A stretch of DNA of 21,801 nucleotides from Robiginitomaculum sp. (GTDB taxonomy: Bacteria > Pseudomonadota > Alphaproteobacteria > Caulobacterales > Maricaulaceae), in the NCBI GenBank assembly GCA_021647375.1, contig JAKIUV010000049.1, forward strand, positions 1-21,801. The letters run 5' to 3'. The notes below the pieces were generated by a model, which saw only the letters and a program-made list of their open reading frames with translations, searched no databases and had not been told where the DNA came from. The translations under genes and the position numbers were made by a program. Of this stretch, positions 1 through 6,691 are shown in pieces (position 1 is the first letter of the stretch; every line of letters begins with the position of its first letter).

Positions 1-37
1 CGGAAAGCAAGAATAGGAAAATCTAACAAAAACCTGA

Positions 38-901
38 ATGGAAATTGAAAATTTGTTGCTTATTATGGCTGTCGTATGGGGCACGGGAATGTTGTTTCGC
101 CGGCTGAGGCTACCCATTTTACTGGGTGAAGCGACACGTTTTGCATCGATGGGACTTAATGCAGAAAAAAGTTATGTCGTAACACTGGATTTATCTTTTC
201 AGACCAATACCTTAGATTTGGAAGGTGAGGTGACAGAACGCTACGCTGACGTTTGCGTAGATGCACAAGCTGTTAAAGATATTTTGCATACATTTCGTGG
301 TGTGATTCAACAAACACCACCCGCATTTTCTGCGATTAAAATAGACGGCAAACGGGCTTATGACTTGGCGCGCGCCGGGAAAGAACCCAGAATGCAGCCG
401 CGTTTGGTACAAATAGACGGGCTTGAAGTGTTGGAAGTTTTAGGGGATAGGGCGATTATCCGCGTCGATTGCGGCAAGGGTACATATATAAGGTCGCTGG
501 CGCGGGATATGGCCTATGCGCTCGGCACGGAAGGATCGGTTAAAACCTTGCGCCGCACACGGGTGGGGAGCTTTGCAGAAGATGCGTCTTTTTCACTAGA
601 CGCGCTGGAAGAATTGCGCCATAAGGCGCGCGCAACGGACGGACTACTCCCGCTTTCGACCGCACTGGACGACATCCCGGTGCTGGCCGTCAACGAAAAT
701 GAGCGGTTTGATCTGAAGCAAGGACGAGCAATTGTCCTACACCCTTCAATATTTGCAAGCTTGAAGGCCGCGTTTTATCCCCGCTCTGTCGGAGATTTAG
801 ACGTAAGCCGGATGGTACTTGCGAAACACGAAGGTGTAGAAATTGCTCTGTGTGAGGCGCGTGCCGGGCGGTTAAGTCCGAAACGCGTATTTAATTTGTA
901 G
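38..901 (+). CDS. truB: TruB tRNA pseudouridine-55 synthase, chimeric: 5' end replaced by an antiporter-like N-terminus
   Basis: From about residue 26 on, the 287-residue product is TruB, the enzyme that isomerises U55 in the T-loop of tRNAs. It shows LPILLGEAT, then PPAFSAIKIDGKRAYDLAR (about 110-128), then CGKGTYIRSLARD (about 160-172), all typical of the family. The preceding ~75-80 residues of a normal TruB are absent, including the GTLDP motif that carries the catalytic Asp. In their place are 25 residues (MEIENLLLIMAVVWGTGMLF, then RRLRL) that read like the first membrane helix of a Kef/CPA2-type cation:proton antiporter. The frame stays open across the join. An in-frame TGA lies directly before the ATG and no good Shine-Dalgarno sequence is visible. 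As written the protein should lack synthase activity. It is either a real rearrangement or an assembly chimera. The position before rpsO-pnp is the normal truB context. Family call is firm; expression of the fusion is doubtful. Confidence 0.8.
   Translation: MEIENLLLIMAVVWGTGMLFRRLRLPILLGEATRFASMGLNAEKSYVVTLDLSFQTNTLDLEGEVTERYADVCVDAQAVKDILHTFRGVIQQTPPAFSAIKIDGKRAYDLARAGKEPRMQPRLVQIDGLEVLEVLGDRAIIRVDCGKGTYIRSLARDMAYALGTEGSVKTLRRTRVGSFAEDASFSLDALEELRHKARATDGLLPLSTALDDIPVLAVNENERFDLKQGRAIVLHPSIFASLKAAFYPRSVGDLDVSRMVLAKHEGVEIALCEARAGRLSPKRVFNL
110..130. other. Junction between antiporter-like and truB sequence
   Basis: The codons for LPILLGE fit both families: antiporters have an RLRLPxLLGE-like segment after helix 1, and TruB has LPIxLGEAT after its catalytic loop. 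Upstream of this stretch the reading is only antiporter-like and downstream only TruB-like, so the join lies here within about 20 bp of shared sequence. Short shared sequence is typical of both illegitimate recombination and mis-joined assemblies. Confidence 0.6.
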
Positions 902-921
902 TCGTTTTATAGGAGAATACG

Positions 922-1191
922 ATGTCGATTACACCAAAGCGCAAAGCTGCGCTCGTTAAAAAATATGCCCGTTCAGAGGGCGATACCGGTTCACCAGAAG
1001 TACAAGTCGCGATCCTAACCGAACGCATTGTCAATCTAACTGAACATTTTAAAACCAACAAAAAAGATAATCATTCCCGTCGTGGTCTGCTGGCTATGGT
1101 TAGCCTGCGCCGCACGCAACTTGATTACCTCAAGAAAAAAGATGCGGGTCGTTATCAAGACCTCATCAAAAGCCTGGGGCTGCGCCGTTAA
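922..1191 (+). CDS. rpsO: 30S ribosomal protein S15
   Basis: This 89-residue product has the normal S15 length and sequence, with GDTGSPEVQVAILTERI early on, NKKDNHSRRGLLAMVSLRR in the middle and an arginine-rich end (SLGLRR). S15 binds 16S rRNA helices 20-22 early in assembly of the small-subunit platform. The start is supported by TAGGAG about 8 bases upstream of the ATG. The gene lies 20 bp after the truB stop and is followed by an intrinsic terminator and pnp, the classic truB-rpsO-pnp order. In other bacteria S15 represses its own translation through its leader; the short 20-bp gap here leaves little room for such a structure unless it extends into truB. Confidence 0.97.
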   Translation: MSITPKRKAALVKKYARSEGDTGSPEVQVAILTERIVNLTEHFKTNKKDNHSRRGLLAMVSLRRTQLDYLKKKDAGRYQDLIKSLGLRR

Positions 1192-1207
1192 GCGCATCGC
1201 CAAAAAC

Positions 1208-1239
1208 AAACCGTCTCCTAATTCTGGGGGACGGTTTTT
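1208..1239 (+). terminator. Intrinsic terminator after rpsO
   Basis: AAACCGTCTCC (1208-1218) pairs with GGGGACGGTTT (1227-1237) around an 8-base loop, with one mismatch near the loop, and the stem runs into TTTTT. It would end the truB-rpsO transcript or attenuate read-through into pnp. Confidence 0.8.
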
Positions 1240-1248
1240 AAGTATGTA

Positions 1249-1284
1249 GGCTCGCGAAGAGCCAGATAATGGGCAAGAAAGCCC
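1249..1284 (+). promoter_or_regulatory. Two small hairpins in the pnp leader
   Basis: GGCTC-GCGAA-GAGCC (1249-1263) and GGGC-AAGAAA-GCCC (1271-1284) lie in tandem between the rpsO terminator and the pnp start. In enterobacteria the pnp leader contains a stem cut by RNase III and then used by PNPase for autocontrol. These hairpins sit where such a control element would be, but they are shorter, and the role is inference from position. Confidence 0.4.
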
Positions 1285-1347
1285 GAATGTAGGGGTCGTG
1301 TCAAAAATTAGAATGATCCGCCCTGATGTATGTGAAAGACGAAAATT

Positions 1348-3468
1348 ATGTTTAATAAACAATCTGTAGAAATTGAATGGGGCGGTAAAACCCTCAAACT
1401 TGAAACTGGCGGCATGGCCCGCCAAGCCGACGGCGCAGTGCTTGCGACTTACGGCGAAACCGTATTGCTGGCAACTATTTGTGCGGCGCGGACAGCCAAG
1501 CCGGGACAAAGCTTCTTCCCGCTGACCGTTAACTACCAAGAAAAATTTTATGCCTCTGGTAAAATCCCGGGTGGCTATTTCAAACGCGAAGGTCGTCCGA
1601 CCGAACGCGAAACTTTGATCTCGCGCCTTATTGACCGTCCGTTCAGGCCTTTATTTGCCAAAGGTTTCATGAGCGAAACACAAGTAATCATTACTGTGCT
1701 ACAGCACGACCTTGAAACCGAGCCGGATGTGCTTGGTATGATTGCTGGTTCTGCTGCGATTACCCTGTCCGGTGTCCCGTTTATGGGTCCAATCGGCGCG
1801 GCGCGTGTCGGCTTTATTGACGGCGAATATGTGCTGCAACCAACTATCCAAGAAATGGAAGACAGCGCGCTCGATTTGGTTGTTGCTGGTACAAATGGCG
1901 CGGTGATGATGGTGGAAAGTGAAGCCAAAGAATTAACCGAAGCAGAAATGCTCGGCGCTCTCGAATTTGCCCACGAAGGGTATCAGCCAGTGATTGACGC
2001 GATTATTGAGCTGGCCGAAAAAGCGGCCAAAGAGCCTTGGGACTTTACGGCACCTGATTATGCGACTGAGAAAAAAGCGGTTGCCAAGCTCCTCGATAAA
2101 GACATCGCCAAAGCTTATAAGAAAACCGACAAAATGGAACGCCAAGCAGCGCTTGCGGACGCCCGTGATAAGGGTGCTAAATTGATAGCATCTGACGATA
2201 ATCCTGACGGCATGGACGGCAGCGTATTCTCTGATGCGTTTAAATCCGTCGAATCCAAGGTTGTGCGCACCAGCGTTATCAAAACCGGCAAGCGAATAGA
2301 TGGCCGTAAACTTGATAAAGTACGCCCAATCGTTTCCGAAACCGGTATCCTGCCGCGCACCCACGGTTCCGCCCTGTTCACACGCGGCGAAACACAGGCA
2401 TTATGTGTAGCGACTTTGGGTACGTCCGAAGACGAACAATTTGTTGATCAGCTTACGGGCACAATCAAAAACAAGTTCATGCTACACTATAACTTCTTGC
2501 CGTTCTGCGTTGGTGAAGCTCGCTTCTTGCGCGGTACATCGCGCCGCGAATACGGTCACGGTAAATTGGCTGCGCGGGCATTGGCTGCGGTTCTTCCGAG
2601 CCCGGAAGAGTTTCCGTACACCATCCGTCTGGTTTCTGAAATTATGGAATCCAATGGCTCATCATCTATGGCGACCGTTTGTGGTTGCTCACTTGCGATG
2701 ATGGACGCGGGTGTGCCGATCTCCAAACCGGTTTCCGGTATTGCTATGGGTCTGATTAAAGAGGGCGACGATGTTGCTATTCTTTCAGACATCCTTGGTG
2801 ATGAAGATCATCTCGGTGATATGGACTTCAAAGTAGCGGGTACACGCGACGGTATTACATCTTTGCAGATGGACATCAAAATTGCTGGTATCACAATGGA
2901 CATCATGAAAGATGCACTTGCACAAGCTCACGGTGGACGCATTCATATCCTCGGCGAAATGAACAAAGCCATGGACGAAGCCAATGAAGATGTTGGCGAG
3001 TTCGCACCGCGTATCGTTACCATGAAAATCCCGGTTGATAAAATCCGCGACGTCATTGGTACGGGCGGCAAGGTTATCCGCGAAATCGTTGAAGTCACTG
3101 GCGCACGCGTCTCAGTCGAAGACGACGGCACTATCAAACTTGCCTCTAGCGACGCAGCCTCTATCGAAGCTGCCCGCGAATGGATTGACGGCCTAACGGC
3201 TGAGCCAGAGGTCGGCGTTATCTATAAAGGTAAAGTGGTCAAGGTTATGGACTTCGGTGCATTCGTGAACTTCTTTGGCAAGCGCGACGGTCTTGTCCAT
3301 GTGAGCCAAATTGTTGCGGAACGTGTTGAGCATCCAAAAGATCACCTCTCTGAGGGCGACGAAGTTTATGTTAAGCTTATGGGCTTTGACAAGCGCGGCA
3401 AAACCCGCTTGTCTATGAAAGTTGTCGACCAGGAAACTGGTGAAGAGATTGCAAGCGACGAGGACTAA
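1348..3468 (+). CDS. pnp: Polyribonucleotide nucleotidyltransferase (PNPase)
   Basis: A 706-residue PNPase of full length. It degrades RNA 3' to 5' by phosphorolysis as a trimer, usually within the RNA degradosome. Two RNase PH domains are visible (about 10-145 and 320-530), separated by the helical linker. The active-site segment EDHLGDMDFK gives D487, D493 and K495, which match E. coli D486, D492 and K494. A KH domain follows (IGTGGK loop at 570-575), then an S1 domain (from about 623, with the VMDFGAFVNF strand). All key residues are present, so the enzyme should be active. The start ATG has only a weak purine-rich site (GAAAGACGAAAA) upstream. The gene follows rpsO across a terminator and a two-hairpin leader and is closed by a strong terminator. 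Confidence 0.97.
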   Translation: MFNKQSVEIEWGGKTLKLETGGMARQADGAVLATYGETVLLATICAARTAKPGQSFFPLTVNYQEKFYASGKIPGGYFKREGRPTERETLISRLIDRPFRPLFAKGFMSETQVIITVLQHDLETEPDVLGMIAGSAAITLSGVPFMGPIGAARVGFIDGEYVLQPTIQEMEDSALDLVVAGTNGAVMMVESEAKELTEAEMLGALEFAHEGYQPVIDAIIELAEKAAKEPWDFTAPDYATEKKAVAKLLDKDIAKAYKKTDKMERQAALADARDKGAKLIASDDNPDGMDGSVFSDAFKSVESKVVRTSVIKTGKRIDGRKLDKVRPIVSETGILPRTHGSALFTRGETQALCVATLGTSEDEQFVDQLTGTIKNKFMLHYNFLPFCVGEARFLRGTSRREYGHGKLAARALAAVLPSPEEFPYTIRLVSEIMESNGSSSMATVCGCSLAMMDAGVPISKPVSGIAMGLIKEGDDVAILSDILGDEDHLGDMDFKVAGTRDGITSLQMDIKIAGITMDIMKDALAQAHGGRIHILGEMNKAMDEANEDVGEFAPRIVTMKIPVDKIRDVIGTGGKVIREIVEVTGARVSVEDDGTIKLASSDAASIEAAREWIDGLTAEPEVGVIYKGKVVKVMDFGAFVNFFGKRDGLVHVSQIVAERVEHPKDHLSEGDEVYVKLMGFDKRGKTRLSMKVVDQETGEEIASDED

Positions 3469-3490
3469 AATTCAGTCAAATTACAAAAAC

Positions 3491-3525
3491 AACGGCTCGC
3501 TAATTTAGCGGGCCGTTTCTGTTTT
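3491..3525 (+). terminator. Intrinsic terminator after pnp
   Basis: AACGGC-T-CGCTA pairs with TAGCG-G-GCCGTT (3491-3517) around a 3-base ATT loop, followed by TCTGTTTT. A 12-bp stem with a single G-T wobble makes this a convincing terminator between pnp and the convergent TPR gene. Confidence 0.85.
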
Positions 3526-3553
3526 AGAGCAACGAGACTAATATAGGATGATA

Positions 3554-4135
3554 CTAACCTTGACTGGGCGGCTTTGCGGCGACCTCGTAATTGTCAATTG
3601 CGCGCAAGGCGGGTTTCCAGTTTGGGCGCAAGGTCAAAGCTTTTTTAAGGTCAGCATAGGCTAAATTATATCGCTTCAAATTATCGTAAGCCATGGCCCG
3701 GTTAAACAGAGCTTCCGGCATTTTTTTGGTGCCCAGCTCTATACCTGTATTGGAGGCCGTTATGGCCGCCTCAAAATCACCGAGATAGATCAGATTAGCC
3801 GCGTAATTGATATAGGCTTCGGAAAGCTCAGGCTGCATTTCTATAGCCATATTATATTGGGCGCGCGAGGCATCATATTGCTTCGCCCGCATCAGCAAAA
3901 TACCGAGATTAACATGGGTTGCCGCTTCGTCCTTTTTAGAAAGATTCGGATCACGCAAAGCAAGTTTGCAATCCTTTATAGTCGAAATGCGCCCAGGATC
4001 GCCGTGCTTGACGCTGTAATAACATTCTTGAGCACCGCCGTCGCCGATAACAAGCGATTGTGCAAATGCCGCATTTGATAAACCAATGGAGCAACTAAGA
4101 GCCAACCCTAAACTAAGTGAAAGTTTCGTGAGCAT
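3554..4135 (-). CDS. Secreted tetratricopeptide-repeat protein
   Basis: A 193-residue protein with a clear Sec signal peptide (residues 1-25, AFA before Q26), so the mature part is probably periplasmic. Residues about 70-175 form three to four TPR units (for example AATHVNLGILLMRAKQYDAS, SEAYINYAANLIYLGDFEAA and PEALFNRAMAYDNLKRYNLA), a scaffold for protein-protein contacts with no enzymatic residues. C42 and C56 flank an SVKHGDPGRIST segment and could form a disulfide. AGGAGG lies 9 bases before the ATG. The gene stands alone, convergent with pnp and upstream of its own extended -10 promoter. It resembles the other secreted TPR protein at 16288-16797 in overall plan. Its partner and function cannot be told from sequence. 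Confidence 0.85.
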   Translation of the reverse strand: MLTKLSLSLGLALSCSIGLSNAAFAQSLVIGDGGAQECYYSVKHGDPGRISTIKDCKLALRDPNLSKKDEAATHVNLGILLMRAKQYDASRAQYNMAIEMQPELSEAYINYAANLIYLGDFEAAITASNTGIELGTKKMPEALFNRAMAYDNLKRYNLAYADLKKALTLRPNWKPALRAIDNYEVAAKPPSQG

Positions 4136-4173
4136 GTTGTGCCTCCTGCATGTGTTTTGTAATCTGTGTTCAC

Positions 4174-4202
4174 ATTATAGCACAAATATAGTAAAAGTTA
4201 CA
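4174..4202 (-). promoter_or_regulatory. Extended -10 promoter for the TPR gene
   Basis: On the minus strand TGC-TATAAT is a perfect extended -10 (4174-4182). A weak -35 (TGTAAC, 4197-4202) lies 17 bases upstream. The predicted start near 4167 leaves a leader of about 30 bases before the ATG at 4135. Confidence 0.55.
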
Positions 4203-4237
4203 GACACAATTCGGTGATGCCGAGACCGAACCCAAAT

Positions 4238-5176
4238 TTAGACGGTTTTAGAGCCTTTATATTCCATAGGGACAAAGGGTTGTTTCGGAAATTCTTCAAT
4301 TTCTGTCCCTGTCTCTGGCTCTGTCTCTGGCTCCGCAATCAGGCCTTGTTTGGTACGCTTTTTGTAACAACCCGGTGCAGCCGCCTGAGCCTTAAACCAA
4401 AAATTAGTGTCGTCCAGATTTTCGTGACTACCCAGCATCAAATATCCATTGGCGCTGACCAGATTTCCGAGACTACGCAATATACGAGCCTTAGCTGGTG
4501 TGGTAAATTGACCGAGATGCCCTCGGAACATAACAACCTGGAAAGTCCCGAGTTCGCCGATATCGGCAAGCAAATTATGGTCCAGGAACGTAATTTTCTC
4601 GCGCAGGCTTTGTTTCACCACCCAGTCCTCGCCGTCGCGGTCAAAATATTTGATAAGATGACGTATAGGCAGGCCGCGCTGTACTTCGAAATGGGTAAAC
4701 CGCCCGGCTCTGGCGCGGTCCAAAGCTTCGGACGGGTAGTCAACACCCGTCAATTCAATGTCCATATTCGGAAATAAATCGGCCAATGTATCGACGAGGA
4801 TTGCTGCGGAATAAATTTCTTGGCCGCTAGAGCAACCATAAGACATTATCCGCAATGTGCCGCCCCTATATAACGGGTGCAAGTCCGGCAATATAATATC
4901 GCCGAGCGCTTCATATCCGGGCCGGTCTTCAAAAAACCTTGTTGCCCGCTCCAAAAGCGAGGTTACAACATGAATAGCCAATCGCGTTTGTCCGCGCGAA
5001 AACAACTCGTCAATCATTTGCGGCAGGTCTTCAAACCCTTCCTTACGGGCAAGAGCGGATAATCTGGTTTCCACCAAAAAAGTATGATCCGCGCCAAGTT
5101 TGACACCGACAAGCTCAATAGTTAGGCGTTTCAGCGCTTCATAGTAACTGGGTTTTAAGGAAAGGTCTCCGCTCAT
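4238..5176 (-). CDS. Divergent CheR-type methyltransferase
   Basis: This 312-residue protein aligns along its length with CheR, the SAM-dependent methyltransferase that modifies glutamates on chemoreceptors. The N-terminal helical domain (about 8-70) is followed by the SAM fold. Several family motifs are altered: the TxNxTxFFR segment reads TSLLERATRFFEDRPG (72-87), the CSTGEEPYS SAM loop reads GCSSGQEIYS (114-123), and the RNVLIYF motif reads RGHLGQF (218-224). D146 of the acidic loop is kept. No pentapeptide-binding tail is seen; the C-terminus is an acidic ETEP repeat (about 282-295). ATGA overlaps the upstream receiver gene, so the two are translationally coupled. No chemoreceptor or CheA gene is nearby. 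Activity is uncertain; it may serve a specialised receptor or have become a binding protein. Confidence 0.8.
   Translation of the reverse strand: MSGDLSLKPSYYEALKRLTIELVGVKLGADHTFLVETRLSALARKEGFEDLPQMIDELFSRGQTRLAIHVVTSLLERATRFFEDRPGYEALGDIILPDLHPLYRGGTLRIMSYGCSSGQEIYSAAILVDTLADLFPNMDIELTGVDYPSEALDRARAGRFTHFEVQRGLPIRHLIKYFDRDGEDWVVKQSLREKITFLDHNLLADIGELGTFQVVMFRGHLGQFTTPAKARILRSLGNLVSANGYLMLGSHENLDDTNFWFKAQAAAPGCYKKRTKQGLIAEPETEPETGTEIEEFPKQPFVPMEYKGSKTV
4309..4333 (-). repeat. 12-bp in-frame tandem repeat in the CheR tail
   Basis: CTGTCTCTGGCT occurs twice in a row (4309-4320 and 4321-4332), with a degenerate third unit just before. It encodes the repeated ETEP in the acidic C-terminal tail. 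The 12-base period keeps the frame, so copy number could vary between strains without a frameshift. Confidence 0.7.
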
Positions 5177-5580
5177 AAGTGCGCCTGATCCAGTAGGCCG
5201 ACTTCGGAAAGCTTGGAGCCTAAAATATCGGAATCAAACGGTTTCATAATATATTCGTCAGCGCCTGCATCCAAAGCTTCAGCAATTTTGATAACATCGC
5301 GCTCTGCCGTGCAGAACAGGACAACGGGTTTTGCACCGCCTTCAACGCCTCGCAAGGTCTTGAGGAAAGACAAGCCGTCCATAATAGGCATATTCCAATC
5401 CAGCAATATGGCGTCCGGCATTTTGGCTTTACAAAGCTCCATAGCCTCGCGGCCATCGCCCGCTTCGCTTGGTTCAAACTTAAGTTCCCGTAAAATACGC
5501 GACGCGACACGGCGGATCATTTTTGAATCGTCGACAATTAAGCATGTTTTATTCGCGTTAATTTGTATAGAACTGGCCAT
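5173..5580 (-). CDS. CheY-like single-domain response regulator
   Basis: A 135-residue stand-alone receiver domain with all the conserved residues: acidic pair D17/D18, phosphoacceptor D61 in LLDWNMPIMDG, switch residue T91 and K113 in YIMKPF. It has no output domain, so it should act by binding a partner when phosphorylated. A longer in-frame start exists, but the ATG at 5580 is preferred: GAGAGG sits 7 bases upstream, the protein begins where CheY proteins normally do, and the stop of the preceding gene is in the sequence TGA-T-ATG. It also overlaps the CheR gene by ATGA. The three genes therefore form one tightly coupled operon. The phosphodonor could be a CheA elsewhere or the ChpT pathway just upstream; the sequence does not decide this. 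Confidence 0.9.
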   Translation of the reverse strand: MASSIQINANKTCLIVDDSKMIRRVASRILRELKFEPSEAGDGREAMELCKAKMPDAILLDWNMPIMDGLSFLKTLRGVEGGAKPVVLFCTAERDVIKIAEALDAGADEYIMKPFDSDILGSKLSEVGLLDQAHL

Positions 5581-5581
5581 A

Positions 5582-6562
5582 TCAACCCTCTCTTGCTTGC
5601 GTTTGCGGTACTGGGGTCGGTTTCGGAATTTGTTCTGGTTTGTGCGCAGGGCAGATATATTCAATAAGCTGAGTATCCGTGTCGCCGTCAAGGCCTTGCA
5701 CCGTCTTAGCGTTCACTTTGCCACCAAGGTCTTTCATCTCTTTATTCAATTGTATGATTTTGCAAATTTCCGAAATTTCCTGCCCAGGCCAGCTAATAGA
5801 GAACGCTAGATTTTGCCCCTGCGTTTCCCCGGTAATGGAAATTTGCCAAGCACGGTGCAAACTCGCAGCGAGATCACCACCTACGACCAAACCGTCTCTG
5901 ACGATCTCCAAACAAACTTCTTGCAAATAAGTTCGCACCCCCGGCATTATGCTCGCGTCAATAATATCAAAATCGGCTGCATAGGAGATGCTAACGATTT
6001 TTGCTCTCGCACGGGCTTCGCCCAAAGCCCGGTTGGTGATTTGCCGCATTACGGCATCAAATCGCACACTTGTCTGCTGGCTCTTGGTTATGCTTTGTGT
6101 GCTGAAATTTGCCAATAACTTTAGCGCCTTGGTTCGCCCGTCGTCTTTTACAAGACGCAATAGGGGCTGGAGCACTTTGGCAGCATTTTCATTTGCGGCT
6201 TGCAAATCCCCGCTGGATAAATCTTGAGCGGAGTGGGTCTCGCTAATGACGCCTGGGTCGAGCGTTATTTGTTTAAACTCTGGATCAATTTCATACAAGC
6301 CGTCTGCATATGATTTGACCAAAGAATTTAATCGCATTACCGAATTTCGAAAGTTTACATCAGTTGCTGAGCTGGAGCGTTTCAGTACATCCTCGCACAG
6401 CAATGCGGCGCGATATATAGCCCGGGCTTTAACGGGGGCAGCAGCTTGTTTAATTTGCTCAATAGCAGCAGGGAAATGGGTGTGCGCATCTTGTCCATCA
6501 TCGTCCAACACAAGCAGTTGTGCGTGGGCGGTGGCAACAAAATTTCGTTCGGCAGAATACAT
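5582..6562 (-). CDS. Unknown protein heading the CheY/CheR operon; HPt-like N-terminus without the histidine
   Basis: A 326-residue soluble protein that I do not recognise with confidence. Residues about 30-62 resemble the phosphorylated helix of a CheA P1/HPt domain: KARAIYRAALLCEDVLK lines up with AIFRAAHSIKG, but leucine (L54) stands where the histidine would be. The middle is helical (about 70-190, dimerisation-like). The end (about 205-305, including VRTYLQEVCLEIVRDGL and QNLAFSISWPG) vaguely resembles a degenerate GHKL ATPase edge, with no N-box or G-box motif seen. A proline-rich tail (PKPTPVPQT) closes it. CCGGA lies about 8 bases before the ATG. It is the first gene of a coupled operon with the receiver and CheR, and follows chpT. 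A pseudo-HPt scaffold for the receiver is a speculative reading. Confidence 0.75.
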   Translation of the reverse strand: MYSAERNFVATAHAQLLVLDDDGQDAHTHFPAAIEQIKQAAAPVKARAIYRAALLCEDVLKRSSSATDVNFRNSVMRLNSLVKSYADGLYEIDPEFKQITLDPGVISETHSAQDLSSGDLQAANENAAKVLQPLLRLVKDDGRTKALKLLANFSTQSITKSQQTSVRFDAVMRQITNRALGEARARAKIVSISYAADFDIIDASIMPGVRTYLQEVCLEIVRDGLVVGGDLAASLHRAWQISITGETQGQNLAFSISWPGQEISEICKIIQLNKEMKDLGGKVNAKTVQGLDGDTDTQLIEYICPAHKPEQIPKPTPVPQTQAREG

Positions 6563-6606
6563 AAATTATCCGGTATTGTGATCGTTACAATCACAGTGCG
6601 GCTAAT

Positions 6607-6623
6607 TGGTTAAAAATGGTTAA
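6607..6623 (-). promoter_or_regulatory. Candidate CtrA-binding half-sites
   Basis: On the minus strand TTAACCAT (rc of 6616-6623) and TTAACCA (rc of 6607-6613) lie on the same face, 10 bases start to start, 45-60 bp upstream of the operon start at 6562. TTAACCAT is a known form of the CtrA half-site, but the usual pair is TTAA-N7-TTAA and here the gap is six. The chpT gene next door makes CtrA control plausible. Confidence 0.4.
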
Positions 6624-6691
6624 AAACCCCCAAACAAAAATGTTTAATCAATTCTTGCGAATAAGAAAGGTACTTAGACTTAGTATCTAGC

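Noticed and set aside
4209..4229. Terminator after the CheR gene (TTCGGT/ACCGAA stem)
   Set aside because: The stem is six base pairs with a nine-base loop, and no T-run follows on the minus strand.
4214..4777. Plus-strand open frame of 187 codons
   Set aside because: It lies opposite the CheR gene, has no family resemblance, and the minus-strand frame explains the sequence.
5213..5809. Plus-strand open frame of 198 codons
   Set aside because: Antisense to the receiver gene and the unknown gene, both of which have coupled starts and recognisable or coding-like sequence.
6577..6595. CRP/FNR-like site TGTGA...TCACA
   Set aside because: The spacer is nine bases, not six, so it does not fit a CRP or FNR dimer site; kept only as a generic dyad.
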